Below are positions 1 to 7,530 of a stretch of 64,000 nt of DNA, piece after piece. A program made the translations under genes and the position numbers. The stretch is from Oceanospirillum sp048268485 (GTDB lineage Bacteria > Pseudomonadota > Gammaproteobacteria > Pseudomonadales > Halomonadaceae), in the NCBI GenBank assembly GCA_048268485.1, contig JBLWVL010000012.1:1-64000 (forward strand). The letters run 5' to 3'. The notes beneath the pieces are model-generated. The model was not told where the DNA came from and searched no databases. It was given only the letters and a program-made list of their open reading frames with translations. Position 1 is the first letter of the stretch. Each line of letters begins with the position of its first letter.

Positions 1-425
1 GCATCGCCAACGCGATTATGCAGCACCTGGCCGCTAAACTGCCGATCTCCCGCTGGCAGCGTGACCTGACCGACTCTACTGTTCTTCGTAATCTGGGCGT
101 AGGTTTTGGTCAGTCTCTGATTGCGTATCAGGCTTCCCTGAAAGGCATCAGCAAACTGCAAACCAACGCAGAGCGCCTGAATGCCGACCTGGAAAGCAGC
201 TGGGAAGTTCTGGCTGAGCCGATTCAGACCGTAATGCGTCGTTACAACATCGAGAAACCTTACGAGAAGCTGAAAGAGCTGACCCGCGGTAAAGCGATCA
301 CTAAAGAAACTCTGCAGGAATTTGTTCAGACGCTGGACATGCCTCAGGAAGCGAAAGATGAGCTGATGCAGTTAACACCGCACAACTACATCGGTAACGC
401 GATTGATCAGGCAAAAGCGATCTAA
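1..425 (+). CDS. purB: Adenylosuccinate lyase, C-terminal part (5'-truncated by window edge)
   Basis: PurB splits adenylosuccinate to AMP and SAICAR to AICAR (plus fumarate) in purine synthesis; it is a cytosolic homotetramer. Only about the last 140 codons are present, in the frame that ends with TAA at 423-425. The visible sequence is the C-terminal helical region of gammaproteobacterial PurB: SRWQRDLTDSTVLRNLGVGF (the conserved segment after the catalytic loop), then a helical tail ending in HNYIGNAIDQAKAI. The catalytic residues lie upstream of the window. A strong terminator follows, so this gene ends its transcript before roxA. Confidence 0.95.
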   Translation, partial: IANAIMQHLAAKLPISRWQRDLTDSTVLRNLGVGFGQSLIAYQASLKGISKLQTNAERLNADLESSWEVLAEPIQTVMRRYNIEKPYEKLKELTRGKAITKETLQEFVQTLDMPQEAKDELMQLTPHNYIGNAIDQAKAI

Positions 426-470
426 ACGGTTTTAACCGTTCGTTCGGCGCGATTTTTTGCACGATCTGAA

Positions 471-501
471 AAGGCCCTGATATCTGTCAGGGCCTTTTTC
501 T
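471..501 (+). terminator. Rho-independent terminator after purB
   Basis: A perfect 10-bp stem (AAGGCCCTGA at 471-480 with TCAGGGCCTT at 487-496) has a 6-nt loop and runs into a T-tract. It separates purB from roxA. Confidence 0.9.
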
Positions 502-582
502 TTGTGAACTATTTTACTTAACAGCATGCTTCGCTCTCGTTAGCATTTTTATTCATCAGATTTTATTTCCGGAAATAACACC

Positions 583-1752
583 ATGTTACAACTCCCCGAA
601 AGCCTGCTGGGCCATATCAGCTACGAAGAGTTTCTGCGGGATTACTGGCAGAAAAAACCGCTCTTTATCAAAAATGCCATTCCGAACTTTGAATCCCCGA
701 TCGATGAACATGAACTAGCGGGACTAGCCCTTGAGGAGCAGGTCGAATCCCGTCTGGTAATGGAAACCGGCCCGAATGGTGAAAAATGGCACCTGGAAAA
801 CGGCCCATTTAAAGAAGAACGCTTCAATGAACTGCCGGAAAGCCACTGGACATTACTTGTTCAGGCGGTTGATCACTATATCCTGGAAGTTGCAGCCCTA
901 ATGGAAGCCTTCGACTTCATCCCAAGCTGGCGGGTAGATGACATTATGATCAGCTACGCACCCAAAGAAGGCAGTGTTGGCCCTCACCTGGATTACTACG
1001 ATGTTTTCCTACTGCAGGCCCAAGGCTCACGCCGCTGGCAGATCGGCGGTTTCGCTGATGATAAAACTCCATTTATTCCAGATGTACAGCTGCGTATTCT
1101 GCAGGAGTTCGATGCCACAGAGGCCTTCACCTGCGAACCCGGCGACCTGCTCTATCTGCCACCGCAACTGGCCCACTACGGTGTATCTCAATCTGATGAC
1201 TGTATGACCTGGTCTGTAGGCTTTCGGGCACCTTCTGCCGATGAGATTGTAACCTCCCTTGCAGACTTTATTGGTGAATCGCTCTGTGAAGATGACCGCT
1301 ACAAAGATCCCGATCTGGCTCTGCAAACTCATACCAGTGAGATCGGAGATGACGCTATCGGACGCGTACAGGCAATCATTCAGGAAAAACTAACCGATAA
1401 AGCCACGATCAAAGCCTGGTTTGGCCGCTATATGACCCAGCCTAAGTATCTGGATCAGCTGGTTCAAGCCGAAAAAGCCCTGACTCAGGCTGAACTGGAG
1501 CAGGAAATCGCAAACGGAATGGTAATTTGCCTCAGCGAAGGTAGCCGACTGGCCTTCTCACACGCCGAAAATGGTATTTTACTGTTTGCAGATGGCGATG
1601 GTTTTGAGGTTTCAGAGCAGGATCAGCAGGTAGCCCTCTTCCTAACGGAACAAAAACACCTGACTGAAGATGAATTATCTTCATCTTCAGGCGAATTTAA
1701 AGAAATAATCTTAGAGTTGATTAACCGTGGTTCACTTTTCTTAAGTGACTAA
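583..1752 (+). CDS. roxA: Ribosomal protein uL16 arginine hydroxylase (JmjC/cupin, YcfD-type)
   Basis: This is a 389-aa 2-oxoglutarate/Fe(II) oxygenase. The family (E. coli YcfD/RoxA) hydroxylates an arginine of ribosomal protein uL16. The N-terminal JmjC/cupin domain shows the iron ligands H135 and D137 in GPHLDYYDVF and the distal H198 in LPPQLAHYGVS. The spacing and the length agree with YcfD (373 aa). The C-terminal half is the winged-helix-like extension of ribosomal oxygenases. The start at 583 has only a weak Shine-Dalgarno (GGAA). It follows purB in the same direction but after a terminator, so it probably has its own promoter in the 80 bases before the start. An acidic, Ser-rich stretch near the C-terminus (DELSSSSGEFKE) is unremarkable. 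The family assignment is firm; the uL16 substrate is inferred. Confidence 0.9.
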   Translation: MLQLPESLLGHISYEEFLRDYWQKKPLFIKNAIPNFESPIDEHELAGLALEEQVESRLVMETGPNGEKWHLENGPFKEERFNELPESHWTLLVQAVDHYILEVAALMEAFDFIPSWRVDDIMISYAPKEGSVGPHLDYYDVFLLQAQGSRRWQIGGFADDKTPFIPDVQLRILQEFDATEAFTCEPGDLLYLPPQLAHYGVSQSDDCMTWSVGFRAPSADEIVTSLADFIGESLCEDDRYKDPDLALQTHTSEIGDDAIGRVQAIIQEKLTDKATIKAWFGRYMTQPKYLDQLVQAEKALTQAELEQEIANGMVICLSEGSRLAFSHAENGILLFADGDGFEVSEQDQQVALFLTEQKHLTEDELSSSSGEFKEIILELINRGSLFLSD

Positions 1753-1761
1753 ACCATTGTA

Positions 1762-1800
1762 GACAGTCACGAGTTTCTACCCGTGGCTGTCAGTTTCCTC
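1762..1800 (+). terminator. Probable terminator after roxA
   Basis: A 10-bp stem with one G-T pair (1762-1771 with 1782-1791) is followed by a mixed T-rich stretch (AGTTTCCTCTTTTTC). The T-tract is imperfect, so termination may be partial. Confidence 0.55.
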
Positions 1801-1946
1801 TTTTTCTTCTGCCCCTCTCCTTTCGTACCTAACATTCTGTTACAGCCCACAGCAAGCGCCCTGCAAGCCTCCTGTCTATGGACAGCCATCTATTTCCATC
1901 GCAGCCAACCTAAACACCCTATACCGACCACTTAAAAAATACCCAG

Positions 1947-1958
1947 ATTGTCGACAAT
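1947..1958. promoter_or_regulatory. 12-bp perfect palindrome upstream of aceA, candidate operator
   Basis: ATTGTCGACAAT reads the same on both strands. GntR/FCD-type regulators often bind TTGTnnACAA-like sites, so this could be an operator. No matching regulator gene is nearby. It lies about 465 bases from the aceA start, far for a promoter element unless transcription starts upstream of the long leader. Confidence 0.3.
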
Positions 1959-2048
1959 TTATAAAATCTGTCCATCAGGGCAGTGTCATCAAAGGATCAT
2001 TTCTGAAAGTAAAACTACAACAATATTGCGATGCAGCAAGGAAAATTC

Positions 2049-2066
2049 ATTCAAACGGTAGTCAGA
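2049..2066 (+). promoter_or_regulatory. Candidate fatty-acid regulator (PsrA-like) site upstream of aceA
   Basis: ATTCAAACGGTAGTCAGA matches 15 of 18 positions of the element upstream of fadB (reverse strand of 53705-53722). Its core TCAAACG is also the left half of the palindrome upstream of psrA (35441-35456). The right half is degenerate. Glyoxylate-shunt genes are plausible targets of a fatty-acid-responsive repressor. The comparison was made by eye within this window only. Confidence 0.4.
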
Positions 2067-2080
2067 CTACAGGAAACAAT

Positions 2081-2097
2081 TTGTAGTTTAGTTACAA
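2081..2097. promoter_or_regulatory. HexR-like operator upstream of aceA
   Basis: TTGTAGTTTAGTTACAA fits the known HexR consensus (TTGTAAT-WWW-ATTACAA) at 15 of 17 positions, with two symmetric A-to-G changes. HexR and its Pseudomonas relative RccR control central carbon genes including aceA. ACTACA at 2065-2070 and TGTAGT at 2082-2087 also form an overlapping inverted pair. No hexR gene is in the window. Confidence 0.5.
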
Positions 2098-2284
2098 CAG
2101 GTTATATAGCCCAAAGTAGCGTTTGCAAAGGGTTCACAGCTTAGGGCATAGTAAAAACACACAAAACGACAAACACTCGTTTTAAGCGCCGGATAAATTA
2201 ATTCAGAAGCTTGAAACGCGACCTTGCCGAGGTGACAGAGCAGCGAAAAGTTTCACTGTTTCTTTAACTCACAGGCACACAAAA

Positions 2285-2390
2285 TGATCTGCTTTGACGG
2301 CACATCAAAGCAGAACCAAGGATACCTTAAGGCTTCAGGCACAACGTTGCCGGAAAATTATCACCCGGTAACGGTGAAGCCCTAAGGCAA
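2285..2390 (+). ncRNA. Structured 5' leader of aceA (candidate cis-regulatory RNA)
   Basis: Two consecutive stem-loops precede the aceA Shine-Dalgarno. The first is a perfect 9-bp stem (CTGCTTTGA at 2289-2297 with TCAAAGCAG at 2305-2313, 7-nt loop). The second is nested: CCTTAAGGCTTCA (2325-2337) pairs with TGAAGCCCTAAGG (2375-2387) at 12 of 13 positions, enclosing an inner 8-bp stem (2346-2353 with 2365-2372, one G-T pair). No T-tract follows, so these are not ordinary terminators. The ribosome-binding site (AGAGGA) is about 25 bases downstream. I recognise no described riboswitch class here. Confidence 0.5.
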
Positions 2391-2423
2391 AACCTAACAG
2401 GCACACTCTGTAGAGGAAAAAGC

Positions 2424-4019
2424 ATGTCAACCTACACACAAGACATCGACGCAGTAGCAAAACTGAAAGAAACCAACGGTTCTCCATGGGATGCCATTAG
2501 CCCGGAATCTGCAGCACGTATGCGCGCTCAGAACAAATTCAAAACCGGCCTGGATATCGCTAAGTACACTGCTGGCATTATGCGTCGCGACATGGCTGAG
2601 TTTGACAAAGACAAAACCAAATACACTCAGTCTCTGGGTTGCTGGCACGGTTTTGTTGGTCAACAGAAACTGATCTCTATTAAAAAGCACTTCGGTTCCA
2701 CCGAGCGTAAATACCTGTACCTTTCCGGCTGGATGGTCGCAGCTCTGCGTTCTGACTTTGGCCCTCTGCCGGATCAGTCCATGCATGAGAAGACTGTTGT
2801 AGCGGATCTGGTTGAAGAGCTGTACACCTTCCTGCGTCAGGCTGATGCCCGTGAACTGGGTGGCCTGTTCCGCGAGCTGGACAAAGCACGTGAAGCTGGT
2901 GACAGCAAGCTGGAAGCTGAAATCCAGAGCAAAATCGACAACCACGAAACTCACGTTGTACCGATTATTGCTGATATCGATGCAGGCTTCGGTAACGCTG
3001 AAGCGACTTACCTGCTGGCTAAGAAAATGATCGAAGCGGGTGCCTGCGCACTTCAGATCGAAAACCAGGTAGCTGACGAGAAGCAATGTGGTCACCAGGA
3101 CGGTAAAGTAACCGTACCTCACGCTGACTTCCACGCAAAAATCCGTGCTCTGCGTTACGCCTTCCTGGAACTGGGCGTAGATGACGGTGTTATCGTTGCA
3201 CGTACTGACTCTGAAGGTGCGGGCCTGACTAAAGAGATCGCAGTTGTACGTGAGCCGGGCGATCAGGGTGACGTTTACAACTCATACCTGGATTGTGAAG
3301 AAGTAACGCCTGAGCAAACGTCCGAAGGTGATGTACTGATCAGCCGTAACGGTAAGCTGGTTCGTCCTAAGCGCCTGCCTTCCGGTCTGTACCAATTCCG
3401 TCAGGGCACTGGCCACGAGCGCTGTGTATTTGACTGCATCGAAGCGATTAACGCGGGTGCTGACCTGCTATGGATCGAGACTGCCGTACCGACTGTTCAC
3501 GAAATCCGCGACATGATGAACGAAGTTCGTAAAGTTCATCCGGATGCGAAACTGGTTTATAACAACTCACCATCTTTCAACTGGACCCTGAACTTCCGTC
3601 AGCAGGTATTTGATGCTTGGGAGAAAGAAGGTAAAGACGTTTCTGCATATGACCGCAGCAACCTGATGAGTGTTGAGTACGACAACTCTGAACTGTCTGC
3701 TGAAGCTGACAGCTGGGTTCGAAACTTCCAGGCGGATTGTTCACGTGAAGCGAACGTATTCCACCACCTGATCACTCTTCCGACTTACCACACGACTGCG
3801 CTGTCTGTAGACAACCTGGCGAAAGAGTACTTCGGTGAAGCGGGTATGCTGGGCTACGTTGAAGGCGTACAGCGCAAAGAGATCCGTCAAGGTATCGCTT
3901 GTGTGAAACACCAGAACATGGCTGGCTCTGACATGGGTGACGATCACAAAGAATACTACGCTGGTGAGATGGCTCTGAAAGCCGGTGGTGCGAAAAACAC
4001 CTCTAACCAGTTCGGTTAA
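2424..4019 (+). CDS. aceA: Isocitrate lyase (531-aa, Pseudomonas-type)
   Basis: Isocitrate lyase cleaves isocitrate to glyoxylate and succinate, the first step of the glyoxylate shunt that permits growth on acetate and fatty acids. The 531-aa protein belongs to the longer Pseudomonas-type subfamily (E. coli AceA is 434 aa). It shows the catalytic signature KQCGHQDGK with the active-site Cys near residue 222, the metal/substrate segment IADIDAGFGN before it, and the C-terminal NQFG end. A clear Shine-Dalgarno (AGAGGA) precedes the ATG. Malate synthase is not in the window. A 670-base upstream region holds several candidate operators and a structured leader, suggesting heavy regulation. An intrinsic terminator follows. 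Its competitor for isocitrate, icd, lies one gene away on the same strand. Confidence 0.96.
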   Translation: MSTYTQDIDAVAKLKETNGSPWDAISPESAARMRAQNKFKTGLDIAKYTAGIMRRDMAEFDKDKTKYTQSLGCWHGFVGQQKLISIKKHFGSTERKYLYLSGWMVAALRSDFGPLPDQSMHEKTVVADLVEELYTFLRQADARELGGLFRELDKAREAGDSKLEAEIQSKIDNHETHVVPIIADIDAGFGNAEATYLLAKKMIEAGACALQIENQVADEKQCGHQDGKVTVPHADFHAKIRALRYAFLELGVDDGVIVARTDSEGAGLTKEIAVVREPGDQGDVYNSYLDCEEVTPEQTSEGDVLISRNGKLVRPKRLPSGLYQFRQGTGHERCVFDCIEAINAGADLLWIETAVPTVHEIRDMMNEVRKVHPDAKLVYNNSPSFNWTLNFRQQVFDAWEKEGKDVSAYDRSNLMSVEYDNSELSAEADSWVRNFQADCSREANVFHHLITLPTYHTTALSVDNLAKEYFGEAGMLGYVEGVQRKEIRQGIACVKHQNMAGSDMGDDHKEYYAGEMALKAGGAKNTSNQFG

Positions 4020-4082
4020 GCAAAACTGATCGGAGAAAGGGAGATAATCTGAATCAGGCGCTTTGATTCAGATCCACCCTGT

Positions 4083-4118
4083 AAAAGGCGGCCCTTGTAT
4101 AAGGAGCCGCCTTTTTTA
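4083..4118 (+). terminator. Rho-independent terminator after aceA
   Basis: A GC-rich stem (AAAGGCGGC with GCCGCCTTT, 12-nt loop) runs into TTTTTTATT. A second dyad just upstream (ATCTGAATC with GATTCAGAT, 4047-4072) may assist termination or protect the 3' end. Confidence 0.88.
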
Positions 4119-4295
4119 TTACTCTGTTTTTATCATGACCAAACTTTGCACCAGCATCACCCGCTGATAACTCCACTGCCAGAGCAACAACCTACGCAGT
4201 GGGCGTTCAGCCAGAACTCTCAGAAAAGATACAACAAGTTTTTTACGTTAGAATGGCAACCAGCTTTAACTGCAAACTGAATAAGTGGTTTAACT

Positions 4296-4865
4296 ATGAC
4301 AACAGATACACCCGTTTTCCTGAAAGATGCACAAAATTTATTAACGGAACAGGGGTTTGCCACAAGTAATATCTGGTATCACGGCACCTCATCTGCACTG
4401 GTCGATTCCATTCAGGAGCAGGGCCTCAAGCGTTCCGGTGATCAAGCCTTAAAAGAAGCAACAAAGAAAACCATGACCACTATTGGTGACGATCACTACA
4501 CCGAAACTACCGAACCGGTTTTTCTGACGCAAAGCAAAGAGCTGGCCTACTATTGGGCGCAACAAACGGTAAGAAACCGCAGTGTTCGCATCGAAGGCAA
4601 AGAGCAAGCTGTTGTACTGTCAGTCACCTTGCCGGATGACATTAACAGTGCAGTAAAGCCCGATGTGGGCGCCGCTAGCCTGCTGATGGTAAAAGAAGGT
4701 GAAAACTATATGGCCTTTCTGGCCGGTATTTACCAGAAAAATAAGCAGCCAGTGCCTTCCATTGATCTGATGAAAGCAGACCGTATGGATTATCTCAACC
4801 TATTGGGCATGGCCTATATTGACCGTGACCTGCCAGCCGACGTTATCGACCTGGTTTGCAAGTAA
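4296..4865 (+). CDS. Small ADP-ribosyltransferase-like protein of unknown function
   Basis: A 189-aa soluble protein with no signal peptide or membrane segment. I do not recognise a named family. Residues 27-46 read IWYHGTSSALVDSIQEQGLK, which has the HGT-x(5-8)-I-x(2,3)-GL layout of the first strand and helix of the PARP/KptA/DarT ADP-ribosyltransferase fold. Then EPVFLTQSKELAYYWA (about 71-86) matches the second motif, where such enzymes have a V-[FY]-L-[ST]-x-S-x(2)-A-x(2)-Y pattern. The third (Glu) motif is not obvious. It stands alone between aceA and icd, each side terminated, with no macrodomain (DarG-like) antitoxin neighbour. The role could be RNA or protein ADP-ribosylation, or its removal; this is inference from motif shape only. 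Confidence 0.55.
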   Translation: MTTDTPVFLKDAQNLLTEQGFATSNIWYHGTSSALVDSIQEQGLKRSGDQALKEATKKTMTTIGDDHYTETTEPVFLTQSKELAYYWAQQTVRNRSVRIEGKEQAVVLSVTLPDDINSAVKPDVGAASLLMVKEGENYMAFLAGIYQKNKQPVPSIDLMKADRMDYLNLLGMAYIDRDLPADVIDLVCK

Positions 4866-4891
4866 TGCACAATAAAGCTACTTTTTGATTC

Positions 4892-4924
4892 TCAGCCCGC
4901 ATAGTGACTGCGGGCTGATTTATT
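4892..4924 (+). terminator. Rho-independent terminator after the ART-like gene
   Basis: A perfect 10-bp stem (TCAGCCCGCA at 4892-4901 with TGCGGGCTGA at 4909-4918) is followed by TTTATTTCT. Confidence 0.8.
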
Positions 4925-5161
4925 TCTGTCATTTTTCCTGCAAAACGCTCTATCAGAGACAGTTTTGTAAAAAAATTTCCCGCCGATACTAAAAACAGCC
5001 TCTTACTAGCCATAAGTTGTAATTCTCCACCATATAAAAAGGTGTTGTTTTTTAGTACAATCCAGCACCAACAGGCAGAATAAAACTCCTTCAGATCTGG
5101 GATGGCCACAAGCCATCTTGTGTTAGGTCTTTGGCTACACGCCATAACAATAGGGATAAAA

Positions 5162-7399
5162 ATGACAACTCCAAATTCAGAGCAAAAAATCGTCTATACC
5201 CTCACCGATGAAGCACCGATGCTGGCAACTGGCTCACTCTTGCCAATCGTGCGCTCCTTCACTGCTGCTGCGGGTATCAAAGTTGAAACCACGGATATCT
5301 CAGTTGCAGCCCGTATTCTGGCTGGCTTTGCTGATCGTCTGACCGACGAGCAGAAAAAAGAAGCAACGGATACCTTGGCGGAACTCGGCGGTCTGACTAA
5401 AGATCCGTCCTGTAACCTGATCAAGCTACCCAACATTTCAGCGTCTATTCCTCAGCTGAAAGCCGCTATTGCAGAGCTGCAGTCACAGGGCTATGACCTG
5501 CCAAATTACCCGGATGAAGCGACTTCTGAAGAAGAAAAAGAGATTCAGGCTCGTTACTCCAAAGTACTGGGTAGCGCTGTAAACCCAGTCCTGCGTCAGG
5601 GTAACTCTGACCGTCGCGCTCCACCAGCTGTTAAAGCGTTTGCACGTAAATTCCCTCACTCCATGGGTAAATGGAGCAAGGCTTCTCAGTCGCACGCTGA
5701 CTATATGCGTGACGGCGACTTCTTCTCCAGTGAGCAATCCATCACGATGGATGCTGCTGACGAAGTTCGCATCGAGTTCGTTGATAAAAGCGGCAACGTT
5801 GAAGTCAAAAAGACTCTTCCTCTGGAAAACGGTGAAGTCTTTGACAGCATGTTTATGAGCGCTAAAGCGCTGGACGCTTTCTTCGAGCGCACTCTTCAGG
5901 AGTGTAAAGAAGATGGCGTTATGTGGTCTCTGCACGTTAAAGCGACCATGATGAAGGTTTCTCACCCTATTGTATTCGGTCACGCGGTACGTGTTTTCTA
6001 CCGTGAAGTATTCGACAAATACGGTGACCTGTTCGAACAGTTGGGCGTAAATCCAAATAATGGTATGGCCAGTGTTTACGACAAGATCAAAACACTGCCT
6101 CAGTCCCAGCAAGAAGAGATCGAAGAAGCGATTCACGCCTGCTATGAGCACCGTCCTGAAATGGCGATGGTTGACTCTGTCAAAGGTATCACCAACCTAC
6201 ACATTCCAAGTGATGTTATCGTTGATGCCTCCATGCCTGCGATGATCCGTAACTCCGGTAAAATGTGGGGCCGTGACGGTAAGACTAAAGACACTAAAGC
6301 CGTAATGCCTGAGTCTACTTATGCCCGTATCTACCAGGAGATGATCAACTTCTGTAAGACCAACGGCGCATTTGACCCAACGACAATGGGCACAGTGCCT
6401 AACGTAGGTCTGATGGCGATGAAAGCTGAAGAGTATGGCTCTCACGACAAGACCTTCGAAATGACTCAGGACGGAACCATGCGCGTTGTTAAATCCGACG
6501 GCACCGTACTGATGCAGCACGAAGTAGAAAAAGGTGATATCTGGCGCGCCTGCCAAACCAAAGATGCTGCGGTTCGTGACTGGGTGAAACTGGCTGTAAC
6601 CCGTTCACGTCAGTCTGACACTCCAGCAATTTTCTGGCTGGACGATGAGCGTGCTCACGACCAGCAACTGCGTCTGAAAGTTGAAAAATACCTGCAGGAT
6701 CATGACACCAACGGCCTTGACCTGAGCATCATGGATTATAACAGTGCGATCCGGATCTCTATGGAACGCATGATTCGCGGTAAAGACACCATCTCCGTAA
6801 CTGGTAACGTACTGCGCGACTACCTGACCGACCTGTTCCCGATTATGGAACTGGGTACATCAGCGAAGATGCTGTCTATCGTTCCTATGCTGAATGGTGG
6901 CGGCATGTACGAAACAGGCGCAGGCGGCTCTGCACCTAAACACGTACAGCAGGTTCAGGAAGAGAACCACCTGCGCTGGGACTCACTGGGTGAATTCCTG
7001 GCACTGGCCGTTTCTCTGGAAGAAATGGGCATCAAAAACGACAATGCCGATGCCAAACTGATGGCAAAAGCGTTGGATGCCGCTACCGGCCAGCTGTTAG
7101 AAAACAATAAGTCACCTTCCCGTAAGGTTGGCGAGCTGGACAACCGTGGCTCCCACTTCTATCTGGCAATGTACTGGGCTCAGTATCTGGCAGAACAGAC
7201 TGAAAATGCTGATCTTGCGAAACGCTTTGCTCCTCTGGCGAAAGCTCTGACTGAAAATGAAGAGAAAATCATCAAGGAACTGGCTGATGCACAAGGCAAA
7301 CCAGCAGATCTGGGCGGTTATTACCACCCTGATATGGCTAAGGTTGATGCTGTAATGCGTCCAAGCAAAACTCTGAACGATATCCTGGCTTCCCTGTAA
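5162..7399 (+). CDS. icd: NADP-dependent isocitrate dehydrogenase, monomeric type
   Basis: This enzyme oxidatively decarboxylates isocitrate to 2-oxoglutarate with NADP in the TCA cycle, competing with AceA for isocitrate. The 745-aa length and the start TTPNSEQKIVYTLTDEAPML identify the monomeric (about 740 aa) class rather than the 420-aa homodimer. Conserved segments include NSDRRAPPAVKAFARKFPHS, the DRDGKTKDTKAVMPES-type substrate region and ETGAGGSAPKHVQQ. The frame is open 20 codons further upstream, but the ATG at 5162 has the better context (TAGGGATAAAA) and matches the family N-terminus. A small hairpin (GATGGC/GCCATC, 5101-5117) sits in the leader. A strong terminator follows. Confidence 0.96.
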   Translation: MTTPNSEQKIVYTLTDEAPMLATGSLLPIVRSFTAAAGIKVETTDISVAARILAGFADRLTDEQKKEATDTLAELGGLTKDPSCNLIKLPNISASIPQLKAAIAELQSQGYDLPNYPDEATSEEEKEIQARYSKVLGSAVNPVLRQGNSDRRAPPAVKAFARKFPHSMGKWSKASQSHADYMRDGDFFSSEQSITMDAADEVRIEFVDKSGNVEVKKTLPLENGEVFDSMFMSAKALDAFFERTLQECKEDGVMWSLHVKATMMKVSHPIVFGHAVRVFYREVFDKYGDLFEQLGVNPNNGMASVYDKIKTLPQSQQEEIEEAIHACYEHRPEMAMVDSVKGITNLHIPSDVIVDASMPAMIRNSGKMWGRDGKTKDTKAVMPESTYARIYQEMINFCKTNGAFDPTTMGTVPNVGLMAMKAEEYGSHDKTFEMTQDGTMRVVKSDGTVLMQHEVEKGDIWRACQTKDAAVRDWVKLAVTRSRQSDTPAIFWLDDERAHDQQLRLKVEKYLQDHDTNGLDLSIMDYNSAIRISMERMIRGKDTISVTGNVLRDYLTDLFPIMELGTSAKMLSIVPMLNGGGMYETGAGGSAPKHVQQVQEENHLRWDSLGEFLALAVSLEEMGIKNDNADAKLMAKALDAATGQLLENNKSPSRKVGELDNRGSHFYLAMYWAQYLAEQTENADLAKRFAPLAKALTENEEKIIKELADAQGKPADLGGYYHPDMAKVDAVMRPSKTLNDILASL

Positions 7400-7437
7400 G
7401 ACACTGATATCGGAATGACCTGAGCTTAGCGCTCAAC

Positions 7438-7467
7438 AAAAACCCGGGCTTGCCCGGGTTTTTTTAT
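7438..7467 (+). terminator. Rho-independent terminator after icd
   Basis: The stem AACCCGGGC / GCCCGGGTT has a very tight loop and runs into a seven-T tract ending near 7466. Confidence 0.92.
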
Positions 7468-7530
7468 GGGAGCTAATCCGCCAGGATCATACTGGCAAGC
7501 AAACAATATGTAGCCAGGTAAAAAACACCT

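Noticed and set aside
2427..3134. Long minus-strand ORF opposite aceA (235 codons)
   Set aside because: Fully antisense to the well-supported isocitrate lyase; its length reflects the codon bias of the opposite strand.
4095..4280. 61-codon ORF between aceA and the ART-like gene
   Set aside because: Starts within the aceA terminator T-tract, has no Shine-Dalgarno and shows no domain pattern.
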